A program made the position numbers and the translations under genes. This document shows positions 1 to 10,382 of a DNA stretch of 64,000 bases, piece by piece. Numbering within the stretch: position 1 is the first letter of the stretch; the number at the start of each line of letters is the position of its first letter. This DNA is from Tubulanus polymorphus (lineage: Eukaryota > Nemertea > Palaeonemertea > Tubulaniformes > Tubulanidae): the NCBI RefSeq assembly GCF_964204645.1, contig NC_134033.1, positions 4,436,231-4,500,230 of the forward strand. The letters are read 5' to 3'. The notes beneath the pieces are model-generated. The model worked only from the letters and a program-made list of their open reading frames with translations. It was not told the origin of the DNA and did not search any database.

Positions 1-639
1 AGTTGTCGTCAACGCGGCGGACGAAATGTGAACGATTCGTCCATGAACCGGTGACAAACACCAGATAGCGCGACTAACAGTCGGTTTTGCGGCATTCCAA
101 ATTCAAACACATTTATAAATTTTGATACATTTAAACCCCGAATTTCCAATTGGCAAAATCACTTAAAAACGGGGTTATATATACTGTATAGATCGGTGCT
201 GTTGTATTTAGTAAATCGTTCATTTGTATAATCTTGTAAATAACCGTGTTATGTTAAAAAGTCTTTATTTTTCTCCTTTATACGATTGTAAACAAAATTA
301 TTGGCCAAAAAACCACCAACCGACATCCGTATGACCCGTATTTTCCTGTTCCAAATCATACAGTCGGGCTATGTGTTGTTTATATACCGATAAAACGTAA
401 GACTCTCCGTAACTCTTGGAAATAAACACTTCGAACACAATAATTCGAATCATTACATCCAATGATGCCAGTCAAATATCTATGGTTTAATTGGAATTCA
501 AACACTGGCCACATTTGATTCGAGTTCAGATTGAGTCTACTGTCTACTTTGCTATAACGATGGTCCATATGTTCAAAACTAAGATTAAACCTATCCTAAC
601 GGCAGAGTCCTAATGAGAAACTGTTTAAAATCTCTACTC
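1..639. other. Non-coding stretch, nothing recognised
   Basis: No open frame here resembles a known domain and no strong splice pair is evident. It is AT-rich intergenic sequence or part of an intron of a gene lying outside the window. Confidence 0.5.
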
Positions 640-1322
640 TACCGGATTATGTGAGCAGTTTTATCTTTTCCTTGAAGAGATTTCAGCTCACACATGAGTC
701 CTCTATCAGACCAGGTTGTTTTAGTCAGCACACACTTGATGCAATCAGGTCCTGATGAAGTGAGGAAGGTCTGGAATCTGGAAACTGTATTTGTCGGTTT
801 AGTCAACGCGCATTGGCAGCAATCAGATCCTGCACAGAAAGGTCGTCTCTGAAAATGCAACCAAAGTTTAATTAGACTTGAATCAGCTTGAATACGACCT
901 CACCTAAGTTTGACATTTAGAATTGAAGTTAAATTGTCCGCTCACCAACTCATGTGTGGATCTGCATGGATTATTTCGATCAGTTATCGTTTCCTTGGGA
1001 AATGTGACACCCGAGCTACAGCACTAATATCTGTCCGGCCTTGTTGGTTTAGTCAGCAAACATTGACAGCATTCAGATCCTGAGAGAAGTAGAGCTTATC
1101 TGAAAAAAACAGTATTGATCTCAATGATAATTCTTAATTTGCCTCGAAACATGCACATTGTAATCTGTTATAGCCAGTATTAAAAAACCCACAAATCCAC
1201 TCACCACCAATTTCTGTGTGAAGCATCATGGATTATCTCAAAAATGTCTGGAGTTCACAGCGTCGGTTTACTCAGCTTCGGAGTATTGGCATTAATAAGG
1301 TCCTGAGTGAGGAATGGCTGAT
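640..1322 (-). repeat. Array of four exon-like units
   Basis: Read on the minus strand, four related units occur in about 700 bp. Each has a pyrimidine tract ending in CAG, then roughly 15-20 bases, then a version of AGGATCTGATTGCTGCCAA, then a CTGACTAAACC-like stretch. Units begin near 1322, 1099, 848 and about 785. The first two end at donor-like GTGAGTGG and GTGAGCGG (near 1205 and 945). The two proximal units stay open as one frame (639-860) encoding a motif such as SGPDCIKCVLTKT and its variant GSDCCQCALTKPT. The two distal units carry in-frame stops. This looks like a tandemly duplicated short cysteine-containing exon, partly decayed. It could instead be a non-coding repeat with fortuitous splice-like sites. 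No known domain is recognised. Confidence 0.4.
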
Positions 1323-2169
1323 CTGAAAAACCGACAATTTCATATTTCAGTACTGACTGGAAGAATCAATGTTTAAGTTTAGGTTGGATGCCCGAGTGAG
1401 AACCCAGAGACAGGGAGTCAATTAGATTAATTTATAAACGAGATGACGTGAACCGTCGAAAGCATCCCTCGGCAACTTCCCAAATTAGTGTTTAAATTAG
1501 TGGAAAAAAACTTATAGATCTCCCTTTTTACTTACCTAATCTCACGCAAGCACTGTACATATATGCGCGTCTATATTGAATTCAACGCGTGTTAAGAATT
1601 AATCCTATGCCGGTTAAATTTCAAATCGAAAGGTATTCATTGAATTCAGAGATCGAGGACAATAACCAGACACAATATGAACTGAGTTTGTCATGATGCG
1701 GTGCAAGGGACGCGAGAACCACTGGCTAGGTAATACCATACAGACCCTGTTAATATTTTAACTTCAGAAACCTAACTAATATATGAAGTAGATATAATAT
1801 CAGATATTCTACACGTCCTCGTTAAAATGATATTTCTATACAGTAAATTAAATCCTTTCAAAATTGAATTAACAGAAAAATCACTTTGCAATACAATCTG
1901 TTATTTACATTTCCATTGTCTATAACTCGAATTGTCACTGAAATCAAACACACATCATAGAACTATTTGGAATTGATCAAATAAAATGAATTAAGATGAT
2001 ATCATCATAGGAAATATGCAATACATTCAACAAATCAAATGTCCATTGTCTGTAACTTGTTAGAACTGTCTTAGCACCAGCAACAGCAGTAGTAGTAATA
2101 GTAGCCGAGCAGGAAATACTGTTATTTGTATTTATGAATTCAAGTCATCAAGATGATAAATAGAGGCTA
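1323..2169. other. Non-coding stretch, nothing recognised
   Basis: AT-rich sequence without long frames or recognised repeats, apart from a short AGCAGTAGTAGTAATAGTAG run near 2085-2105. Confidence 0.5.
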
Positions 2170-2345
2170 CTTTAACTTTTCTCATGATTCTAACTCGTCA
2201 GAGATATTCAAATATCGTCAACCCGTTTTCTAGAAGTCCAATTATAACTCCAAAATGCGTTATCGGTATTTGCTGCATTTGTTGGCTCGTTATAAGCACA
2301 GTTTCTATTCTACCGCTGTCATCGTCGTCTTACTTGGATTGAGTT
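2170..2345 (+). pseudogene. Fragment of LDLa/LRR-type GPCR (TM3 end to TM4)
   Basis: This stretch is nearly identical to 31065-31235 inside the last exon of the intact receptor at 24575-31684. It covers the end of TM3 with the TRQRY motif, the second intracellular loop and TM4. The homologous frame is open across the fragment but is cut off on both sides, with no remaining receptor sequence. The longest ATG frame here (from 2255) is in a different frame and is a shadow. About 40 bases downstream, similarity to the promoter region of the same receptor begins (2385). The order, 3' part of one copy followed by the 5' part of the next, suggests the remains of a head-to-tail tandem array. Confidence 0.85.
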
Positions 2346-4396
2346 GTTTCCTCAGAAAGTCTGCAGAGAAAAAGTCCTTACCCGCCACAATCAGATATCC
2401 ATGCGCTTCGCTTTGCTTCAACTCAGTTATCATATTGACTGTAGAGTGTGAATTGTCAAAACAGATGTTGACGAAGTGTTATAGAGACGCAGAATATATA
2501 AGTTAATAAAGAAAATATTATCGAATATTGTCAAATCTGGTTCGGATATCAAAACGCAGTTCGGAAGCGACAGTAAATATTTTTAGCGAAATAATTGCGC
2601 ATGATTATAAACACGATATATTGAAACACGTCTAAATTTAGAAACCGCGGTAATTACAGCGAAACCGAAAACAGATGGAAGTTTCACAAAATACGATACT
2701 GGTGCCAGTTTGATTTGGTCTTTACAAAATAATTGGACACTGGATCAATTCGTCAACATCTGCCATTGGCAAATTCGTTGTAACTTCGTTATAACTGCAG
2801 CTATTCTTTTGAGAAATGTCGTGCGAACTTGGAAATAGTTAGAAATGTGTTTGTTTCGAAGCGTGAATTCTGCTCAATATGCAGCGAATGAAAGCGTTGT
2901 TCGTAGTTTTACTGATCGCTCGCGGAGACTGTATATTTACGCGGGCTGATCGCGCAAACTCTGTCGAGGAAGCCGCGTCTGTTACAGTCAGTTCATCTTG
3001 TAAGAAGACTCAATACTCCGTCGATTCTACGTCCGGTTACATCGTTTCACCGAACTATCCCTCGTTAGTGCACGGTGTTGAATGTCGTTGGTTCGTCGAC
3101 AGCTCTTTACCGGGAAGTTTTCTCGTTCAAGTTTACTACGACATCGAGCCGTCGATATTCTGTAACGAGAACTGCCCTCTCATCGGTAAATCCGACAACA
3201 AACTCTGCGCTACCAGTAGAAAACCACTTGAAATCGGCAGTAATGATTTGATTTCGTTGTTGTTTAGGAGTAACGTCGATGGAGCGCGAGGTAGTCGGGT
3301 TCATATCATATATCGTTTTCTAGAACAGAGTCGCTTGAAAATCGAATATAAATGCATTATTTATTAACGGTGGAGTAAAAGAATTACCAACTCAAACAGG
3401 TTATAAATTCACGATTTCTACCTCTCGGTGTATATTGTTGTTAGAATGGATCGGGAAGCCAGACGGGTTTGCAATGAATTTAACGTTTATACAGTTAGAT
3501 TTCAGATTAAAACCAGGAGAGTATCCAATGAAAACTCGTCCTCAAATTTACGACGGATGGAACAGCACCAGTGAACCTATAGCTCTTATACTAGAACAAA
3601 CCGGACATCCACCTTCGTCGTGTTATACTAAAACTTATAAAGCACGTATTGAATTCATTTCAACTAGATCTTGGTTTCAGTCGCAGTTACTCATGCGAGT
3701 TTACAAAATATAATTTTGGAACATCTCTAACCCGTTAATTCAAATCTATAATAAATCAGGACTGCTCACTACAATTGATGGAATACCACATATAGTAACT
3801 AAGTCTAAACACTTATACTGCTGGTCTATCACAGTCGATGTTCTGCAGTACGTCATCTTCAACTGGACACGTGATCTCGTCTCGTCACCAGGTGTCGTTG
3901 GTGTATATAAACAGGAAGGGTTACGTATTGTGAGAACTGATATTTTACTCAGTTTTAACCATCTTATATCTCTGAGTGTAAAATCAGACGGATTTCTCGT
4001 GATTCTGTGCGTTTTAACGACATCGCATTTTTTTAAATCAAATTTGAAAATAGAATTCGAAGTGAAATCAATGAAAATATCAGACGACCACGTCAACAAG
4101 CCAAGGATATCGGTAAATTAAAAACAATGATTTGTAAATTAGGTTCGTGTAATAGAATCATTGTAATAATCTATGATTTTGATGGCGATTTTGACGAGTG
4201 AAACTTTGCCGAGAAACTTGGAATGACAACGTTATGTGTGACCCAAAGCACATGTTGTTTACGCGGAGTAATTATGATGATTAGTGGAAGAATTTAAATT
4301 ATTTTGGATTACAACTAGAACTATTATCGATATTTTGCTGTTTGTTAGTGGTTTGAAATTGTCGTATTGTAAACATTCAATACTGTAATCAATTCT

Positions 4397-4449
4397 CTTA
4401 TATTTCAGCATTCAATCACAAAGTTTGTGATTGAATGCTGAAATATAAG
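4397..4449. repeat. Perfect 53-bp palindrome at former splice acceptor
   Basis: Two 26-base arms, beginning CTTATATTTCAGCATTC and ending with its exact complement, flank a single G. The left arm contains the TATTTCAG acceptor of the second exon of the decayed receptor copy. The right arm replaces the first bases of that exon present in the intact gene at 27040. It can form an uninterrupted hairpin. It probably arose by template switching during repair. Confidence 0.9.
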
Positions 4450-5024
4450 AACTCAATATCAGCTAATCGATTGTTCCCAAGATCAAAGACTACATTTTAT
4501 CGTGTAACTACATTACAACTAAACTGGAAAGTGAACATCTATGAAGAACAGTTGAAACTAACAGCGCTATCAGAAAACTGTGATCGAGCTGGTTTTTATA
4601 ATTTTGATGGTATAATTTCACAGCTAGACGCTATGGTCCGTATTGTCCTGGTTCATACTACGGTCGATCTGTCGTCAGCCTGATTACATCAGGTGGACCG
4701 GTTACTGTAGTAGCATACGCTTATTACTATAACAATCGGTTAACTGTTGGTTGTCCTAGCAGGTCATCTCTTGAATTTGCTCCTACTGATTGTGATGGTT
4801 ATGTTCTACAAGAAGAAGAACGTCAGATCAATATGACGTCACACTGTCTCGTGATTACACCTGAAAATCGACGCCATCGCTTGAAAAATATTCACATATT
4901 ATCAGAACACGAATATCAAATTGACCGATGTTTTCTCAAGATGACATTATTATGTGATCAGTTTCTGAGTTTGAGTAATCAGTTTCTTAATAACAGTCTT
5001 GTATTAAACTTCACAGTTAATGAG

Positions 5025-7397
5025 CGGTTCCTGAACTTCGCTGAAAAGCTGAAACACTGAAAAGCTGAAACGCTGAAATAAAAACGCTGAAATTTCAGGG
5101 AATTTCCGAAAAACGCCGAAATTTCAGGGAATTCCCGAAAAACGCTGAAATCGTGCTAGGTACCGACAATACACGTTTTGAAATGTTTTCCGGGCCGGTG
5201 TCCGCTGACGAGTCCTGAACCGTGTTTTATGCTCTACCTTCGGTTACAGAGACATGCCTTATGGTCGTCGTCATGACCGACTTGATCGATTGCGGATTGC
5301 GTGGATTGTTAGATGTGTTTTTTGCCATAGTTTTATGTGCATATACCGGTACGATCTAACAATGAAGTTATCACTTCATTTGAATAAATTCTTAATCACA
5401 GTAATATTAATTCACAATATTTTTTCTTATGTTTGGTGATTTCTTGCAACGTATCATTGCCAAGTCTCATACAAGTAGTAGCTGAATGAAAGTACAGTTA
5501 GGCTGAACCTGATAACCCAAATTAAGTGCTAGCATAGAACTAATGATTATTTTGATTCTATTTTCGGTGTCATTGAAATTCGTTAATAAAGGTTTTAACC
5601 GTCATAGTATACTGTACTTGGCATTGCTACAATTGGGTGCCATATTTCTACAATTTCTACAAGGAGGAAGGAATCTTTAAGTGTCTTTGTTCCCGGGTAG
5701 GGTACGGGGTAAAACCTGGTTTACTTTCTCTTTCGACTTGCCGGAGACTACTATCTGCAATGTATTGCATGCTTTGATGTGTCTGGCCTATAGGAGTCGA
5801 ACGATATTTTTTTCCCATACACAGGCATGGCTTTAGTGTAGATGAAGGCTAGGCACTGCACATTGTGGATTGACTGGAACTCTTAACTCACAAAATTAAA
5901 CGAGTCAACAAGAAAGATCCAATAATTGGACATTTGTCTAACTATATTATTTAACAGCTTGAAATAACACATTCTGCAAGAGTATACAAAGGAAATCAGT
6001 TCTTACATTATATCAGAATCAATAGTTCGCTTAACTCTGGCTAGAATTCTGGTTCCATTGCTTCATATTCTAATGAAATCCACTAGTATACCTTAGAATA
6101 TCGCTTCTTAGCTTAAGACTAAAAATTTGGTACCAGGAAACAGGAGAGAAAAGTGGGTGTACTGTACATCCGCAATTGACTTATTTCTCTCTGGTTGAAT
6201 CAAGTTATTATTGAAATAGCATTCGAATAGCCATTTTATTTTTAAAAATTGTGTCGTTCAGCTATCCTGCTGCAAATTTCGCAGTTGAAGTTTACTGGTG
6301 CCATCTGATTTCTCAGTATCTCAAAAAATTTGCACATTCTAAGCCTGAATCTAAAAATAGAAAAAGGTGCATTTTAGTCGGATATAAAAGAATAGTGGCT
6401 AATACACCCTGGACTATATAGCCTATGGGGTGGGCCTAGTTTGAAAGCACTGAGGTCTGACAGAACAGCACTTAGTAAATAAATACTGAAATTAAACTTA
6501 CAAAACACCCAATACTTGAGATGATGTACTTGACAAGAAGTGTCACCAGCTAAGCATATCAACTTTGTCTATGACTCCTCCTTTTATAGATTCAGTAGTA
6601 GTCTAAAAATAAGAATCGGTACATTTTTCTAACAGTCGGTATGTCATTTCTTCAAAAAAACTAATTATTATCACGCCACAGCAAATAAATTATTCACAGT
6701 TGTTGAATGGTTAGCCCGATTTAGATTAATTGGTTGACGCTAATCAGTATGACCCATACGTAGGGGCCTACTGCATGCCATTGGCGTCAATCCATTCCAT
6801 TCCATTCCACAGTGAATTAAAAAGAAATTTAGTTAGATCCCTTTTGTCCAAAAGCTGCATCATTTATATAACTAGCTGTCAAATTTAATTTACCTCCTTC
6901 AGAGAATACCATAGTGACATAGTCCGTCGCCCATCAACGTGTTGACAAAAGAAAAGTTGCTCCATGTTTTATACATGAACGTTCAAATAAGATATTTTGC
7001 GTCTTGCAGGGAATATTGAGCTTAGTGTTTTAGTTGGCTTGCACGGTTTGTGAATGGGTTTTCCTCATTATGCTGCCTGTATGCATTAAAAATCCGGATT
7101 TCAAGCGAATTAATTTGTCCAACAAGTGGCCCTCTAGAAGTATACTCCACACATACTGTCCATGCGTGTCTCTGTAACCGAAGGTAGAGACTAAAACACG
7201 GTTCAGGACTCGGCAGCGGACACCGGCCCGGAAAATATTTCAAAACGTGTATTGTTGGTACCTAGCACGATTTCAGCGTTTTTCGGGAATTCCCTGAAAT
7301 TTCGGCGTTTTTCGGAAATTCCCTGAAATTTCAGCGTTTTTATTTCTGCGTTTCAGCGTTTCAGTGATTCAGCTTTTTCAGCGAAGTTCAGGAACCG
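5025..7397. mobile_element. Non-autonomous Mutator-like DNA element with long TIRs
   Basis: About 230 bp at the left end (5025-5254) reappear inverted at the right end (about 7166-7397), with only scattered mismatches. Both ends begin CGGTTCCTGAACTTCGCTGA. Each inverted repeat contains two tandem copies of a GAAATTTCAGGGAATT-type unit and a conserved inner end TACCTTCGGTTACAGAGACA. The flanks are GTTAATGAG (5016-5024) and GTTAATTAG (7398-7406), which match at 8 of 9 positions and fit a 9-bp target duplication. Long inverted repeats plus a 9-bp duplication are typical of the Mutator/MULE superfamily. No transposase frame is visible in the 1.9 kb interior, so the copy is non-autonomous. It sits in the second exon of the decayed receptor copy. 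Confidence 0.8.
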
Positions 7398-7837
7398 GTT
7401 AATTAGTTTGTATTCTGGCAGGAACCACTGATAGTTAAACTACGTTGTCAATGTCGGGGAGTGAAAAAAGCGCATAAGTTTTGGATTTGCCGGTTCCCGT
7501 CTCCCAGTTGCTACTAAAGATAAATGTGGACTCGTGCAGTCACCGAACTACCCGGGTTCGGCAGGAAGTACATCTAAATCTTTTTTCTACGAATTTGAAA
7601 AACCCGATACAACATAATATATTTCAATATTTCAGATTTATCGTCAAATCTATTGGATCAGTTTCATGTGAAACAAACAACGTGGATGCGAATGATCCGA
7701 TCATTTTGATACACAGCTGATAAAGTAATACCTCTTTCAAAATGGAAAACTGTTCAAATTTATAAGGACCCAACACAAAACTTTAATATGTGAAAATAAC
7801 GCGGTTCGTGGACTTAGTATAACTAGATTTATTCACG

Positions 7838-7868
7838 ACTTTAAAAGTTCGTAACCACCATAATCTAT
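7838..7868 (+). repeat. Short dispersed repeat fragment
   Basis: The sequence AAAGTTCGTAACCACCATAA, with its flanks, recurs almost unchanged near 44010 and 60775, at the start of the 1.85 kb duplicated block. Here only about 31 bp are shared. It lies directly after the point where receptor-copy similarity ends. Confidence 0.6.
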
Positions 7869-8000
7869 GGGATAATATATACCCAGGGGAATAATATAGA
7901 ATCCAGGAATATCGGACTCGGGGAATAAATAGAACCCCTTTATCTAGGTTTCCCCTGGGGGAACATAGAACCCGTGGGAAATATAGAACCCGGGGAACAT
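7860..8000. repeat. Degenerate short tandem repeats
   Basis: Irregular repeats of ATAGAACCCGGGGAA-like units, about 15-25 bp apart, lie in the 3' flank of the minus-strand GPCR at 8104-9201. No function is evident. Confidence 0.6.
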
Positions 8001-8103
8001 GGGTATGGATCGTATTATTTTCAAGTGTCGTCATCTTGCAAGTAAATCCAGTCACAATCTGTCCCTGGATTAATCCGTAAAGAATAAACAATATCTCAAT
8101 CAA

Positions 8104-9201
8104 TTATTTTGAATAACACAGATAACTGATGAGTAATACTTGTTTTGCTTTTTTCCTGAAGCTGTCGTTCGTTGCGCAATAAACGAAGAAATTTACTGAT
8201 GAATCAAAAGCACTGAGCAGAATTCCAACTTTCCTCAGGACCATTAGTTCATCTCCGGATAAACTGTGGCGTATTCCTAACTTGATTCTGAAGAAATGTA
8301 ACAATCGCTGTACAGATGCCGGAATTTCGAACACAAAGTACAATAACACAATCAAGAGAACCATTTTTAATATTTTCAATTCAGCGGATGTGTTTTTACT
8401 TTTCTCACTGATCGCCGCTGAGTTAAATTGTTTCTTCCCATCTATTTTTCTAAATATCATGACTCCGAACAAAGTTAGATTTAACATTATTAGAATAATG
8501 AAAGGTAAGAGAACCGTCATGAAGATGTAGGTAATGAATGTGAAGTAATACCCATAATCATACCGATAATGAAAAGGTGTTCGAGTTGTTTGGCCACCAA
8601 AGGCTCCCAATGTAAATACACCTGGAACACAAGGATCGGTCGTCCTTCCGGGTAAACGAAGTGGAAAATAATGCGGCCAATGACAAACTGCTGAGAAAAA
8701 CGCGTTGAACAATGATAAGAATATTATTTGTTTTTTGTTCCAGAATCTTCTAAAATACAGCGGACTCGCGACGACCAAAAGTCTCTCAAAACTTACTATC
8801 ACAACCGCCCAGTTTCTAGCAGTTTGAAATGTAAAGAACAGCGGCATCGCCCATGTAATGATTTCGTGTCCAAAATACCAATCATCATAGTGCATAAGCA
8901 GTTTAGTTTTAGTGGTTTTGCTGAAATCGATGATAATAAGACGAAATGGGTAAAGTACGAATACTGACAACAGAAATAGTATTTCAAACCAGGCAAGAAT
9001 TATAATAGTTTGATAAGTGGTACGACCGATCTTTCTGAATACTACAATAGAAACAGAGTTCAGTATCACTCCCAGAACTGAAACCAACGAATATCCGAAA
9101 CGGTACAGATTGACACTGAACACATGGTTCCATCGTGTAGGTGGATGTACACAGTGAGGAGACTCAGCCATCGTCGATGTGAATTGTGATGTAAAATTCA
9201 T
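8104..9201 (-). CDS. Class A GPCR, FMRFamide-receptor-like
   Basis: A single-exon frame of 365 residues starts at ATG 9201. The N-terminus has the sequon NFT and no signal peptide. Seven hydrophobic segments are visible. TM1 contains LGVILNSVSIVV with the conserved Asn. The usual Asp of TM2 is replaced (LAWFEILFLL). TM3 ends SFERLLVVASP, an ERL in place of DRY. TM6 carries FEIPAS and TM7 carries SVNFFVY in place of NPxxY, followed by a basic helix 8. These departures are typical of the large FMRFamide-receptor-like expansions of lophotrochozoans. It is a plasma-membrane receptor, probably for a neuropeptide; the ligand is unknown. Relatives lie at 37791 and 59071. An AATAAA signal on this strand lies at 7833-7828. 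Confidence 0.9.
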   Translation of the reverse strand: MNFTSQFTSTMAESPHCVHPPTRWNHVFSVNLYRFGYSLVSVLGVILNSVSIVVFRKIGRTTYQTIIILAWFEILFLLSVFVLYPFRLIIIDFSKTTKTKLLMHYDDWYFGHEIITWAMPLFFTFQTARNWAVVIVSFERLLVVASPLYFRRFWNKKQIIFLSLFNAFFSAVCHWPHYFPLRLPGRTTDPCVPGVFTLGAFGGQTTRTPFHYRYDYGYYFTFITYIFMTVLLPFIILIMLNLTLFGVMIFRKIDGKKQFNSAAISEKSKNTSAELKILKMVLLIVLLYFVFEIPASVQRLLHFFRIKLGIRHSLSGDELMVLRKVGILLSAFDSSVNFFVYCATNDSFRKKAKQVLLISYLCYSK

Positions 9202-9560
9202 ATTTCAATAGCAGTAATCAGCTGGCAGTTTAATAGCGAGAGACACGTAGCCTCCCGTTATCTATACTCGTGTCATACATAACCTGCAATCATCTGCACG
9301 ACTGTATCGTATCGCTCATCTCCATCATGCAGTGCCAAAAATTACTTGCTGAAATACGTTTTATTCGATATCTCCGATGGAATATGTTTTTTGCGAAAAT
9401 AGCGGAACTCTATTAAACTACCAGAACAAGTCGTGGCTTTCCTCGACTGTTTGATAGGACAGTAATATTACTAGAGTTTGGAAAAGAAGGCGTAACTAGG
9501 TCATAACTAGGTGTCTAATGAAGACGGGACATGCATTTAGAAAAAGGGGACAATATATTC
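9202..9560. other. Intergenic, presumed 5' flank of minus-strand GPCR
   Basis: No gene is recognised. It presumably contains the promoter and 5' UTR of the receptor at 8104-9201, but no decisive core-promoter motif was found. Confidence 0.4.
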
Positions 9561-9577
9561 TGTTTTTATTTCATTTT

Positions 9578-10078
9578 TCAAATCGAGAAGGCATGTGGTG
9601 ACCCGACGTCCGGCGTCATTTGGCACACTGTGAACAATATACTTCGGTCAAAATATGTGCAAGAGTTGAACGCGGATATTTCCGACATATCTTCCGACGT
9701 ATATTTTTCCGAGATAATTCGGTCTTCAACGAAAGTGACACAGGTTAATGGGATCGGCAGATCCCGACACAAGTAGGATATTTCCTGCGCTCGATTGCTG
9801 TTGTAAAGCGATTTACATCGGATATAATCGAATATGAGCGGTTGTGTCCGACCAGTAACGATCGGGATTATTCCAATCCGAATTTTGCCATTCCATGGCG
9901 TAGGCGTTTTCCGATTATCGCAGGGAAATTCCGATAAAAACCATTGGATATCTCGGAATGTTTGTCTCAAATAACCTGTTAAGTCAACATTTTCCAAAAC
10001 AATGTCAATGTTGACCTGTAACAGGCTATCTGATTGCAACAGACATCCCGAGACTAAAAAGGAAAATATCTGCAACAT
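9578..10078 (-). CDS. Small secreted protein, unrecognised
   Basis: A 166-residue single-exon frame starts at ATG 10078 with a plausible signal peptide (MLQIFSFLVSGCLLQ). The mature part holds six cysteines and no membrane segment. Eight bases after the stop codon, on the same strand, comes AATAAA (9570-9565), which supports a genuine 3' end. No known domain is recognised. A dispersed repeat begins just upstream at about 10105. It may be a real intronless gene, a retrogene or a last exon; chance cannot be excluded. Confidence 0.4.
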   Translation of the reverse strand: MLQIFSFLVSGCLLQSDSLLQVNIDIVLENVDLTGYLRQTFRDIQWFLSEFPCDNRKTPTPWNGKIRIGIIPIVTGRTQPLIFDYIRCKSLYNSNRAQEISYLCRDLPIPLTCVTFVEDRIISEKYTSEDMSEISAFNSCTYFDRSILFTVCQMTPDVGSPHAFSI

Positions 10079-10104
10079 ATGTTATCAATGGGAAATCCGC
10101 GTGC

Positions 10105-10382
10105 AATAGATAAGCAAACGGATGAAGAGAAAGGTGAAAATGGTTAGATCAAAAATATCATCGGACCTTCCTGACCTGACCTTATCAGCCCTATGGGCGA
10201 CAATTCCTTTCAAGGAGTCAAGAACGATATTGCCGCTAGATTTCCGGGCCTGTAGTCAGCCATGTCTTCGGAGGGTGGATTGTCACTGAATTGATCGACC
10301 TTTTATTTCTATGAAAGTTGAACCATTTGTAAGGTTAATTCCCACGTAAATTCCGGGTCCTGTGAGAACTTACGTAAACAAT
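10105..10382 (+). repeat. Dispersed repeat, short form
   Basis: This is collinear with the reverse complement of 62755-63690. The first part (through GTCAAGAACGATATTGCCGC) matches 63545-63680. The second part (GTCAGCCATGTCTTCGGAGG onward to ACTTACGTAAA) matches 62755-62866. The roughly 680 bp between them in the other copy are missing here. It is probably an internally deleted copy of an uncharacterised transposable element. Confidence 0.75.

Larger units (their letters stand above)
2385..7830 (+). pseudogene. Decayed copy of the CUB/lectin receptor gene (5' half)
   Basis: The segment runs collinear with 24095-28050 of the intact receptor gene. It contains the 5' flank (2385-2878), signal peptide and CUB exon (2879-4121) and second exon (4450-5015 and 7420-7825). 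Lesions seen against the intact copy are a net +7 indel near 3350-3375, an in-frame TAA at 3711-3713, replacement of the exon-2 acceptor boundary by a perfect palindrome (4397-4449), a one-base deletion near 4613, a +9 insertion near 4752, and insertion of a 2.37 kb element at 5025. Similarity stops near 7825, before the lectin, LDLa, LRR and 7TM parts. The first exon still begins with ATG at 2879 and a good signal peptide (MQRMKALFVVLLIA), so a short secreted CUB fragment of about 162 residues could be made, but this is more likely a pseudogene. Confidence 0.88.

Noticed and set aside
2255-2506. 83-codon plus-strand frame as a gene
   Set aside because: It is out of frame with the receptor fragment it overlaps and runs into duplicated promoter sequence.
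5254-7243. Small frames inside the long-TIR element as a transposase
   Set aside because: All are under 80 codons and carry no transposase motif; the element appears non-autonomous.
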